A stretch of DNA of 48,614 bases from Oscillospiraceae bacterium (GTDB lineage Bacteria; Bacillota; Clostridia; Oscillospirales; Acutalibacteraceae), in NCBI GenBank assembly GCA_009784445.1, contig WRBQ01000012.1:1-48614 (forward strand), given 5' to 3'. How positions within the stretch are numbered: the stretch's first letter is position 1; the number at the start of each line of letters is the position of its first letter. The notes under the pieces were generated by a model. It was not told the DNA's origin, did not search any database, and saw only the letters and a program-made list of their open reading frames with translations. Positions 40,641 through 48,151 of the stretch are shown here, piece by piece. The position numbers and the translations under genes were made by a program.

Positions 40641-41417
40641 ATGAAGAAAAAAGTTTTGACCGCAGTGATTTTGCTGGCAATATTCACGGTGGGGTTTGTG
40701 CTGGGCGTGTTCGTGATTGGACCGTTGTTTGGCCCGACACCCACTGAAGAATCCCGCGAGCCAACAGCTGACATGCTGCGCTTTGTGCAGGAATATGAGG
40801 CGCTAAACGGCACACAAAATGCGGCCGGCACGCGCACGATGAAGACAATCGACATACCCGAGTTTAACTTGATTAGCTACATTACCCCAGAAGAAATTCT
40901 CGACATTGCCGACAACGGCACCGGCCTGATTTTCTTCAGCTTTCCGCAGTGCCCGTGGTGCCGCCAAATGGCGCCGCTGCTGATTGACGTGGCATTGGAG
41001 ATGGGACTAGATGTGATTCACCACATTGACATGACGACGATTCGCACCACTTGGGAACTGCAAGATGGTGTGCCGGTGATGACCAATCCCGGGCATGCGT
41101 ACTACCAAGACTTGCTGGTGGCCTTTGAGCGCGTGATTGAACCGCTGCCGCTGAATCCTTTCCACTTGGTGGACGAAGATGGAGAGCGCCACAACACCGA
41201 AGAATTGCGCATTTTTGTGCCCACCGTGGTGGCCATTCGCGATGGCCGCATTGTGGACTGGCATGTGTATACTTCTGAGCGTGCTTTCCCCGGCAACGAG
41301 GGAGGCTATCAATGGTATCCCCTAGATGCTGACGAGACCGCCGAGCTGCGCGCGATCTATGAGCGCGTGATTGGCGCGATGCTGCCGGAGGATTGTGGGA
41401 ACAGCTTGGGGTGTTGA
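40641..41417 (+). CDS. Membrane-anchored thioredoxin-like protein
   Basis: 258 residues. N-terminal anchor (about residues 5-30), then a thioredoxin fold with active site CPWC in GLIFFSFPQCPWCRQMAPLL (about residues 110-118) and the cis-Pro region FVPTVVAIRDGRIVDWHV. Probably an extracytoplasmic thiol-disulfide oxidoreductase. AAGGAGAATG lies directly before ATG. It is paired with the foldase-like protein upstream, which fits a role in folding secreted proteins, such as cysteine-rich ones, though that link is inference. Confidence 0.9.
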   Translation: MKKKVLTAVILLAIFTVGFVLGVFVIGPLFGPTPTEESREPTADMLRFVQEYEALNGTQNAAGTRTMKTIDIPEFNLISYITPEEILDIADNGTGLIFFSFPQCPWCRQMAPLLIDVALEMGLDVIHHIDMTTIRTTWELQDGVPVMTNPGHAYYQDLLVAFERVIEPLPLNPFHLVDEDGERHNTEELRIFVPTVVAIRDGRIVDWHVYTSERAFPGNEGGYQWYPLDADETAELRAIYERVIGAMLPEDCGNSLGC

Positions 41418-41435
41418 GTTTTGATGGTGGGACTC

Positions 41436-41749
41436 GGGACGCTTCGCTGTGCTTTAATATGGCGAGATGAAGAGTCCGAGAGTCCGGACGAGCGCAGCTC
41501 GCCCTTACCTAGTCGCTCCGCGAGCCTTCCTCACCCTCCCCGGGGTCGGGAGCTCCTTCCCGAGGAAGGAGCTGGGGGCTTGTTTCTTCAGCTTTCATTA
41601 ATGTCCAGTGCTCCGCACCCCTCCCTCACCCACTGCGGTGGGAGCTCCCTCTACCAGAGGGAGCCTAGGCTTGCTTCTTCAGCTTTCATTAAATAATCCA
41701 CTGCGAAGTGGCTTAGGTTTTTTGGTTCTTTTTTTGCAAAAAAAGAACA
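41436..41749 (-). repeat. Repeat array B fragment, A, A-like, T before argG
   Basis: The 355-bp gap holds a B fragment (41436-41456), an A element (41512-41582), a shorter related element with stems CTCCCTCT / AGAGGGAG and CCCAC-TGC-GGTGGG (41616-41672), and a T element (41678-41749). All are in minus orientation. No gene is visible. Confidence 0.85.
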
Positions 41750-41772
41750 TGCCCCGTGCGAAAGGAGACACC

Positions 41773-43002
41773 ATGAAACGACCCGAAGACATAAAGAAAA
41801 TTGTGCTGATGTATTCCGGTGGGCTGGATACATCGGTGATGCTGACGTGGCTGAAAGAACACTACCCCAACAGCGAAGTGATTGCTGTGGCAGGCGACGT
41901 GGGCCAAGGCGAAGAATTGGATGGCTTGGAAGAAAAAGCCCTAGCTACCGGTGCCAGCAAAGTGTATGTCCTTGATCTGAAGCAGGAGTTTGTGGAGGAT
42001 TTTATTTGGGCAACACTGAAGGCCGGCGCGCGCTATGAACGTGAATACCTGCTGGGCACGGCCTTTGCACGGCCTGTGATTGCCAAGCACGTGGCGGAAA
42101 TCGCACGCCGCGAAGGCGCAGACGCCATTTGCCATGGCTGCACCGGCAAAGGTAATGATCAGGTGCGCTTTGAGCTGACCTTCAAGCACTTTTGCCCGGG
42201 CATGCATATCATCGCACCGTGGCGCAGCTGGGAAATCAAGAGCCGCGACGACGCCATCGCCTATGCTGAGGCGCGTAATATTCCGCTGAAGATTGACCAC
42301 GAAAGCAACTACAGCAAAGACAAGAACTTGTGGCATCTTTCGCACGAAGGCCTTGACTTGGAAGACCCGGCCAACGAGGCGCCGCTTGATAAACCCGGTT
42401 TTTTGGAGCTTGGCCTGCGGCCTGAAGACGCGCCCGACCAAGCGGCCTATGTGACGATTGGCTTTGCACAGGGGATTCCGGTTGCACTGGACGGCGAACA
42501 GCTTGATGGCGTTGCGCTGCTTGAGCGGCTGAACGAGATCGGCGGGGCAAACGGTGTGGGCATTGATGACTTGGTGGAAAATCGCGTGGTGGGGATGAAG
42601 AGCCGCAGCGTGTATGAAAATCCGGCAGGCAGGATTTTGCACAAGGCTCATGATATACTGGAGAGCATCACCCTTGACCGCGACACGCAGCACTACAAAG
42701 AACTGATTGCAGCGCGCTATGCCGAACTGGTTTACTACGGCCAGTGGTACACTCCATTGCGCGAGGCACTGGACGCTTTTGTGGACTCGACCCAACGCAA
42801 CGTGACGGGCGAAGTGAAGATCAAGCTATACAAGGGCAACATCACCGGCGCGGGCGTGACCTCGCCGCATTCGCTGTGGAACGAGGCCTTCGCCACATTC
42901 AACGAAGACGATGTGTATGACCAGAGCGACAGCGAGGGCTTTATTAATCTGTTTGGATTGAGTATGAAAATGCAAGGGTTGTTGCGAGAGGGCCAGGAGT
43001 AG
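41773..43002 (+). CDS. argG: Argininosuccinate synthase
   Basis: 409 residues from ATG 41773 (AAAGGAGA upstream). ATP-dependent ligation of citrulline and aspartate in arginine synthesis. Family motifs: [16 protein letters not shown] (P-loop, residues 9-24), [51 protein letters not shown] and a C-terminal [19 protein letters not shown]. The longer reading from 41608 crosses repeats. It stands alone; argH is not adjacent. Confidence 0.97.
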   Translation: MKRPEDIKKIVLMYSGGLDTSVMLTWLKEHYPNSEVIAVAGDVGQGEELDGLEEKALATGASKVYVLDLKQEFVEDFIWATLKAGARYEREYLLGTAFARPVIAKHVAEIARREGADAICHGCTGKGNDQVRFELTFKHFCPGMHIIAPWRSWEIKSRDDAIAYAEARNIPLKIDHESNYSKDKNLWHLSHEGLDLEDPANEAPLDKPGFLELGLRPEDAPDQAAYVTIGFAQGIPVALDGEQLDGVALLERLNEIGGANGVGIDDLVENRVVGMKSRSVYENPAGRILHKAHDILESITLDRDTQHYKELIAARYAELVYYGQWYTPLREALDAFVDSTQRNVTGEVKIKLYKGNITGAGVTSPHSLWNEAFATFNEDDVYDQSDSEGFINLFGLSMKMQGLLREGQE

Positions 43003-43247
43003 CCACCTGCAGGTGGTCGCTCCGCGAACCTTCCTCACCCTCCCCGGGGTCGGGAGCTCCTTCCCGGGGAAGGAGCCATGGGGCTTAAGCGGAAAACGAC
43101 AGCAAAACCCGTGGCGAGATGTAGGGGCGGCCATTGGCCGTCCGAATTTTTTTGCATGGCATAAAGAAAACGGACGCGCAATGCGCGTCCCTACACGACA
43201 GAACGCGGGAATTTTATGCCCCGGGCGGATTTGCATCCGCCCCTACA
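43003..43247. repeat. B, A and D repeats between argG and rpmB
   Basis: A bare B-type hairpin CCACC-TGCA-GGTGG directly after the argG stop (43004-43015), A element (43016-43086, minus), D-type elements at 43122-43146, 43168-43195 and 43219-43247. The rest of the gap is the rpmB promoter. Confidence 0.85.
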
Positions 43248-43290
43248 GGTTGTGCAAAAACACAGCCCGATAAAAATTTCGCAAAAAGAC

Positions 43291-43319
43291 TTGACAAGAG
43301 GGCTTGACCGTGCTATAAT
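43291..43319 (+). promoter_or_regulatory. Strong promoter of rpmB
   Basis: TTGACA (43291-43296), 17-nt spacer, TATAAT (43314-43319), 36 bp before rpmB. Confidence 0.9.
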
Positions 43320-43355
43320 AAGCGGTAGCTGTTCTTTAGCAAAGGAGGTGCCACC

Positions 43356-43544
43356 ATGGCAAAATGTGATTACTGCGGCAAAGGCGTGAGCTTCGGCATT
43401 AAAGTGTCGCACTCCCACCGCCGCTCCAACCGTAGCTGGAAGCCCAACGTGAAACGCGTGAAGGCGATTGTGAACGGTTCGCCCAAGCGTGTGCATGCTT
43501 GCACGCGTTGCTTGCGCAGCGGCAATGTGACCCGCGCGGTCTAA
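43356..43544 (+). CDS. rpmB: 50S ribosomal protein L28 (zinc-binding form)
   Basis: 62 residues. N-terminal AKCDYCGKGVSFGIKVSHSH with a CxxC pair, and CTRCLRSG near the C-terminus giving the second pair: the zinc-containing C+ form of L28. AAAGGAGG lies 8 nt upstream. A consensus promoter precedes it and a terminator follows, so it is a single-gene unit. Confidence 0.97.
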   Translation: MAKCDYCGKGVSFGIKVSHSHRRSNRSWKPNVKRVKAIVNGSPKRVHACTRCLRSGNVTRAV

Positions 43545-43559
43545 CCGAAAAGACAAAGC

Positions 43560-43585
43560 AAGGCAGGGGTGACCCTGCCTTTTGT
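43560..43585 (+). terminator. Terminator of rpmB
   Basis: Stem AAGGCAGGG / CCCTGCCTT with loop GTGA, followed by TTGTC. The A-rich 5' side could also serve the convergent small gene. Confidence 0.8.
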
Positions 43586-43602
43586 CATACGATGCAGTTG
43601 GA

Positions 43603-43794
43603 TTAACCGAAAATCCAGTAAAACAGACCGAAGGCTATACCGAAAGATGCAAACAATGCAGAGAGCATTCCGATGCCTATCGTCAAAAGACCAGCGGCAG
43701 GGTCGTTTCTAAGCTCAAAGTACATGACTACAAAACTGGAGAAAAGCATAGCTAAGGCTAGCGCAAACGAACTAAGCATCGCCCATCTCAGCAT
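43603..43794 (-). CDS. Small two-helix membrane protein
   Basis: 63 residues with two hydrophobic helices (AMLSSFALALAMLFSSFVVM and GIGMLSALFASFGIAFGLFY) separated by a polar turn (ELRNDPA). AAGGAGG lies 9 nt before ATG 43794, and a promoter at 43828-43856 precedes it, so it is probably real. No family is recognised. Confidence 0.7.
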   Translation of the reverse strand: MLRWAMLSSFALALAMLFSSFVVMYFELRNDPAAGLLTIGIGMLSALFASFGIAFGLFYWIFG

Positions 43795-43827
43795 AAATGC
43801 ATCCTCCTTGGTTGAATTCTTGCCTAT

Positions 43828-43856
43828 AGTTTAGCATGGGCGAGGCGAAAAGTCAA
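43828..43856 (-). promoter_or_regulatory. Promoter of the small membrane protein gene
   Basis: On the minus strand TTGACT (43856-43851), 17-nt spacer, TAAACT (43833-43828). Confidence 0.6.
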
Positions 43857-43982
43857 GATTTTTTTCGTGGTGCGGGGCGTGGTCTTTTTTGCCACGCCAG
43901 CAACATCTGCCCCTCTACTTTTTGGACGCTAAGGCGTCCAAAAGTCGCGCGACGGGACTGCACGCGGGGTTGGTGGATTTTT

Positions 43983-44300
43983 ATGCCCCGGGCGGATTTA
44001 CATCCGCCCCTACCGGTTGTGGGTGACGTGGGCAGGATAAATAGGACGGACGAGCCAGCAGGCATCCTACAGGCGGCGGGTTGACGCAGCGAAAGTGCAG
44101 ACTGGCAAGTCTCGTCGCTCCGCGAACCTTCCTCACCCTCCCCGAGGTCGGGAGCTCCTTCCCGAGGAAGGAGCCATGGGGCTTAAGAGGAGAACCGACA
44201 GCGAAACTTTCGACAGGATGTAGGGGCGGCAATTATGCCGCCTGGGGGTTTTATGGCGGGAGAAAGAATCACGGACGCGCGATGCGCGCCCCTACGGGAA
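43983..44300. repeat. D elements and first copy of a 160-bp direct repeat
   Basis: D element 43983-44013; direct-repeat copy 1 at 44043-44204, which includes an A element (44114-44184, minus); D elements 44220-44247 and 44272-44296. No gene is seen in the 548-bp gap except the small-gene promoter. Confidence 0.85.
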
Positions 44301-44342
44301 TGCAGCCAAAGACCGGATGCATAGGTGAAAGAGGCGAAAATA

Positions 44343-44687
44343 ATGACATTAAGATGTTCACTGTGCGGCGCTACCATTGAAATTGCTAACGCTGACCGAA
44401 CAAAGACCAATCATATGGCCAAATCGCTCGGCTGGAAAAAGAGTCGAGCAACTGGCGGTGCGGTTTGTCCTCCTTGTGTTTCTGCACCTATACAGAAATC
44501 TCCGCCGCAAACGACGCCTAAAGCGCCACAACCGACTTGCTTTAATTGCACGCATTATGGCCAAGAGCATTTTTGCTCGAGCATGGACGTTTGCGATAGA
44601 TATTTATTGAAAAGCGACATCCCAAGCCACTGGCCGACATGGGAGGACATGCATCGAAAAAGATATGGCGAGTTTTTCAAAAATTGA
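44343..44687 (+). CDS. Small protein with two Cys-pair zinc-binding motifs
   Basis: 114 residues from ATG 44343; the ribosome site is weak (AGAGGCG). Cysteine pairs are CSLC near the N-terminus and CPPC about 40 residues later, then a Pro-rich linker (SPPQTTPKAPQP) and a second cluster CFNC and CSSMDVC. These look like two zinc-binding modules. The gene lies exactly between two copies of a 160-bp direct repeat; the second copy begins at the last base of its stop codon. Family not recognised. Confidence 0.7.
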   Translation: MTLRCSLCGATIEIANADRTKTNHMAKSLGWKKSRATGGAVCPPCVSAPIQKSPPQTTPKAPQPTCFNCTHYGQEHFCSSMDVCDRYLLKSDIPSHWPTWEDMHRKRYGEFFKN

Positions 44688-44845
44688 GGACGGACGAGCC
44701 AGCAGGCATCTACAGGCGGCGGGTTGATGCAGCGAAAGTGCAGACTGGCAAGTCTCGTCGCTCCGCGAACCTTCCTCACCCTCCCCGGGGTCGGGAGCTC
44801 CTTCCCGAGGAAGGAGCCATGGGGCTTAAGAGGAGAACAACAGCG
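44687..44845. repeat. Second copy of the 160-bp direct repeat, with A element
   Basis: Nearly identical to 44043-44204 (a few substitutions and small indels), including the A element at 44757-44827. Both share GGACGGACGAGCCAGCAGGC at the left and TTAAGAGGAGAAC at the right. Confidence 0.9.
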
Positions 44846-44871
44846 AGTTTGCCTAGCGAAAGGATAAGCCC

Positions 44872-45321
44872 ATGTTCAAGATTATTCCCTATGAGGGGCA
44901 CTATCGCGATGACATGATTTTTTGCCTGCTGTTGGCCAAAGATGCCCTCGGCGGTGTGCCGCGCCTGAACGACGATCTGCTGGATGTGCAGGCGAATTAT
45001 TTCACGCGCGGCGACGCCTTTTGGCTGGCTGTGGATGAGAACGATCGCGTGGTTGGCATGGTGGGTACGCACACGGTTTCGGCTGATGAGCTGTGGCTGA
45101 AGCGGCTGTACGTTAAGCCGGATTGCAAGCGGCAGGGCGTGGCTTCGGCGTTGCTGCACATGGCAGAGGACTTTGCGCGAGCCAAGGGGATTGCGCGGAT
45201 GCACACGCGGTTTAATGATGATTACCACGAGGCGGCGAGGTTTTATGCTGCGATGGGCTTTGTGGAAACCACAAGGAGCAATGACTGCCGACATTTTGTG
45301 AAGGATATAACACATGAGTAA
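44872..45321 (+). CDS. GNAT family N-acetyltransferase
   Basis: 149 residues. Motif A is LKRLYVKPDCKRQGVASALL (about residues 81-100, Q-x-x-G-x-A), and the end has HEAARFYAAMGFVE. GAAAGGATAAG precedes the ATG. It overlaps the following M24 peptidase gene by 8 bp, so the two are translationally coupled. The acceptor substrate is unknown. Confidence 0.9.
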   Translation: MFKIIPYEGHYRDDMIFCLLLAKDALGGVPRLNDDLLDVQANYFTRGDAFWLAVDENDRVVGMVGTHTVSADELWLKRLYVKPDCKRQGVASALLHMAEDFARAKGIARMHTRFNDDYHEAARFYAAMGFVETTRSNDCRHFVKDITHE

Positions 45322-46369
45322 CATTAAACGCATACAAAATAACCTGCCATTGCGCTGTGCTGCGCTGATTGAATGCCCGCGCAACCGCAGGTATTTGACG
45401 GGCTTTGTGTCGAGCTATGGTTCGCTGCTGCTGACACGCGACACGGCTGTGCTGCTGACCGACAGCCGCTACATTGAAGCGGCGCAGGCGGCCGTGGCCT
45501 GTTGCGCGGTGGAGGAAATCAAAGCTGGGCGGCTGCGGAACTTGTGTAAATCTCACGGCGTGAAAAAGCTGTGGCTGGAGGGCTCGGCGACAATGGAGCG
45601 CGTGCAGCAATTGCGCACAGCATTGCCGGGGGTGTATCTTTCGTCAAACAGGGCGTTAGATGTACACATGAACCAGCTGCGCATGATTAAACACGATGAT
45701 GAAGCGCAGAAGATTACCGCGGCGCAGCGCATTGCTGAGGCGGCCTTTGCGCAGGTGCTGCCGACAATCACCGTGGGCATGACTGAGCGTGACGTTGCAC
45801 TTGCCCTTGACTTCGCCATGCTGCGCGGCGGGGCTGAGCGCTTGTCCTTCGACACAATTGTGGCGGCGGGCGTGAATGGCAGCAAGCCGCACGCGGTGCC
45901 AGGGGATTATGCCTTGCGTCGCGGGGATTTGATTACCATGGATTTTGGTGCGGTGGTGGAGGGATATCACAGCGACATGACGCGGACGGTTGCGCTGGGT
46001 GAGCCGAGCGCGCAGGCACGTGAGATATATGATGTGGTGTTGGCGGCGCAGGAAGCTGCGCTTGCTGTGATTGCACCCGGTGTTGCCTGCAAAGATGTGG
46101 ATGCTGCGGCGCGTGACATGATTAAAGCTGCGGGTTATGGCGAGCATTTTCGCCATGGCACGGGGCACGGCGTGGGTCTTGCGGTGCATGAAGAGCCTCG
46201 GCTGAGCGAGAAATCACGCGAGGTGCTGCGCCCCGGCATGGTGGTGACGGTTGAGCCGGGCGTTTATCTGCCTGGGGTGTGTGGGGTGCGCATTGAGGAC
46301 CTGGTTGTAGTGACGGACACGGGCTATGTGAATTTGACGGCATGTGAGAAGGAGCTGATGGTGGTGTAG
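45314..46369 (+). CDS. M24 family Xaa-Pro aminopeptidase/dipeptidase
   Basis: 351 residues. Creatinase-like N-domain (about 1-125), then the pita-bread catalytic domain with all five metal ligands: Asp in ITMDFGAVV, Asp in YHSDMTRTV, His in FRHGTGHGVGL, Glu in VVTVEPGVYL and Glu in VRIEDLVVV. Such enzymes remove the residue before proline. In many Firmicutes this gene precedes efp; here the next gene is on the other strand and efp is absent. Coupled to the GNAT gene upstream. Confidence 0.95.
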   Translation: MSNIKRIQNNLPLRCAALIECPRNRRYLTGFVSSYGSLLLTRDTAVLLTDSRYIEAAQAAVACCAVEEIKAGRLRNLCKSHGVKKLWLEGSATMERVQQLRTALPGVYLSSNRALDVHMNQLRMIKHDDEAQKITAAQRIAEAAFAQVLPTITVGMTERDVALALDFAMLRGGAERLSFDTIVAAGVNGSKPHAVPGDYALRRGDLITMDFGAVVEGYHSDMTRTVALGEPSAQAREIYDVVLAAQEAALAVIAPGVACKDVDAAARDMIKAAGYGEHFRHGTGHGVGLAVHEEPRLSEKSREVLRPGMVVTVEPGVYLPGVCGVRIEDLVVVTDTGYVNLTACEKELMVV

Positions 46370-46593
46370 GAGCGGCAATTTGCCGTCCGGAATATAACCC
46401 GGGTGGCATAAATGCCACCCCTACAGATGGAGATTGCCCGCAGGCCATGATAGAACACAGCGAAGCGGCCAAGCCCCACCGCAGGTGGTCGCTCCGCGAA
46501 CCTTCCTCAGTCGCGCGACGCGACAGCTCCTTCCCGAGGAAGGAGCCTAGGGGCTTAAGAGGATAGCGTCATCAAATTTGCATCCGCCCCTAC
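46366..46593. repeat. D, B and A repeats after the M24 peptidase gene
   Basis: D elements 46366-46390 and 46398-46425, B element 46449-46487, A element 46488-46557 (minus; second hairpin GTCGCG-TCG-CGCGAC when read on the minus strand), and a D fragment to 46593. No gene in the 298-bp gap. Confidence 0.85.
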
Positions 46594-46623
46594 AGGCGTG
46601 CACGCCGCGCAGAAATAGCATAA

Positions 46624-46652
46624 AGAACCCCCGCCGTTTTGGCGGGGGTTCT
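46624..46652. terminator. Hairpin terminator between convergent genes
   Basis: Perfect 12-bp stem AGAACCCCCGCC / GGCGGGGGTTCT with loop GTTTT. T-runs on both sides are short, so strength is uncertain. Confidence 0.65.
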
Positions 46653-46667
46653 GTTATATATAGTATG

Positions 46668-47924
46668 TTATTCGCTCATGAAGGATTGATAGGTGTTGGG
46701 CAAATCCTCGGCGAAGGGAACCGGCTGCGGCGCGGGGGGGCGCTCCTCGGCAGAAAGCTCGGCGTTAAGTTCGCTTTCGATGCGCTCACGCAGGCGCTCG
46801 TTTTCCTCCAGCAGGGGAGCGAAACGATCTTTGGATAGGCGATAGTTCATGCCTTCTTGCAAAGCGGTGAGCTCTTGACGGAAAGTAGTGAGCTGCTGGC
46901 GGATGTCGCCGGTGGTTTCGTCAAAGGAAGCGGCGATGGTTTCCACTTGATTGAGCAGACTGGCCGATGCTTCGTTCACATGGCTGATGTTGCGGCTGGT
47001 GGACTCTGAAATGAGCTGCGCGGTTTTCATGTTGTTGTCTACATAAAGGTTAGCATAGTTGAATGAAGACAACACCATGCCACGCAGGGAGCTTTCTTTG
47101 TTGCTGCCGGCTGCGGGCAGGGCTTGTTCGGCCGTTTGCTCGGCGGTGTGCAACTGCAAGCGCAAGTTATCACAGTCCGCGGCCAAGTCGTGGTTTTGCT
47201 GATGAAGCGCATCTAGCTGGGCGTGACAGTCTTCAAGCTGCTGCGCCATGGCGTCGTAGTTGCCTTTCATCACAGCGCGATCTTGGGCGGCATCGTAAAG
47301 CTCGGCCTGTGCGGCGGCGAGTTCGCTTTGCAGCTGCTGCACGGCGGCGTTATCTTCTTGTGGGGCGGGCTGCGTTTGCGCGGGGGCATCTTTCAGCGCT
47401 TGCAGCTCGGCTTGGGTGGCCGCTAGCTCTGCTTGCAGTTTGGTGACTTGCTCGGCAGATTCGGCCAGTTTGTCCAGATGGGTCTCTAGGGACTCCAGCT
47501 GTGGCGCGGGCAGGGCGTCGCTTTCGCGCAGCTCGGCCATGAGGGATTCACGCGCGGCTTCTTCTTGAGCAACGCGTTGCTCAAGCTGGGTAACGGCTTG
47601 GTTGCGTTGATCCAGCTGGCGGTCAAGTTCGAAACAGCGCGCCTTGAGGGCGTTTAGCTCCGCGGCCTGCGCGTGGTCGCCACCGACCAGCGGGGCGTTG
47701 CCGCTGAGTTGTTCCTCCAAAGCCTGACATTGGGCGGTGAGATCGGCTTTTTCGCGCTCGAGGGTTTTGGCTTGGGTGTACCATGCGTTTTTGGCGGCCT
47801 CAAGCTCTTCGATTTGCGAAAGTTGGTCGGCGTGGGCTTGTTGGCGCTGGCTGATGAAGTTCATGACATCTTCACGGTCGAAGCCGTGTTTGCCACGGGG
47901 GCGGAAGGGAAATTCTTGGGCCAT
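46668..47924 (-). CDS. DivIVA-like coiled-coil protein
   Basis: 418 residues from ATG 47924 (AGGAGG upstream). The N-terminus (FPFRPRGKHGFDREDVMNFI) is like the membrane-binding start of DivIVA/GpsB-type proteins. Residues about 30-260 are almost all heptad-type coiled coil rich in Glu, Gln, Ala and Leu, followed by a second helical part (about 280-385) with a conserved-looking NYANLYVDNNMKTAQLISES. A polar or septal scaffold is a reasonable guess, not shown. Acidic Pro-rich end. Confidence 0.8.
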   Translation of the reverse strand: MAQEFPFRPRGKHGFDREDVMNFISQRQQAHADQLSQIEELEAAKNAWYTQAKTLEREKADLTAQCQALEEQLSGNAPLVGGDHAQAAELNALKARCFELDRQLDQRNQAVTQLEQRVAQEEAARESLMAELRESDALPAPQLESLETHLDKLAESAEQVTKLQAELAATQAELQALKDAPAQTQPAPQEDNAAVQQLQSELAAAQAELYDAAQDRAVMKGNYDAMAQQLEDCHAQLDALHQQNHDLAADCDNLRLQLHTAEQTAEQALPAAGSNKESSLRGMVLSSFNYANLYVDNNMKTAQLISESTSRNISHVNEASASLLNQVETIAASFDETTGDIRQQLTTFRQELTALQEGMNYRLSKDRFAPLLEENERLRERIESELNAELSAEERPPAPQPVPFAEDLPNTYQSFMSE

Positions 47925-48065
47925 AGTGGGGGACCTCCTAGGCTGGTATTTGACTTTTGTGTAATCATTATATCATGAAATTTGTCATTTGTCTATGGCT
48001 TTTGCGAAAAAAAAGCACATTTTGTCCATCAAATATGCAATTTCTTAAAAATTTTGAAATATTTG

Positions 48066-48094
48066 TTGACAATGAAGCTGATGTATGCTATAAT
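48066..48094 (+). promoter_or_regulatory. Consensus promoter of the (DVTN)n gene
   Basis: TTGACA (48066-48071), 17-nt spacer, TATAAT (48089-48094): a full-consensus promoter 58 bp before ATG 48152, which has AAGGAGAA upstream. Confidence 0.9.
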
Positions 48095-48151
48095 GTTGTC
48101 GTGCGACGCTTGAAGGCGCCGTAATACATTTTATGAAGGAGAACCTAACCT

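Noticed and set aside
10202-41749. T palindromes as ordinary intrinsic terminators
   Set aside because: The stem is nearly all A/T with a central GC and is followed by A, not T, in the plus orientation. They recur with a long conserved tail, so they are repeats first; weak termination cannot be excluded.
44325-44342. Earlier start (ATG-like codon at 44325) for the zinc-motif gene
   Set aside because: ATG 44343 is closer to the AGAGG-like site and the extra residues add nothing recognisable; the choice is not firm.
10321-46557. CRISPR array or integron attC sites formed by the repeats
   Set aside because: Copies are kilobases apart, vary in sequence, lie inside genes and have no regular spacers; no cas or integrase gene is present.
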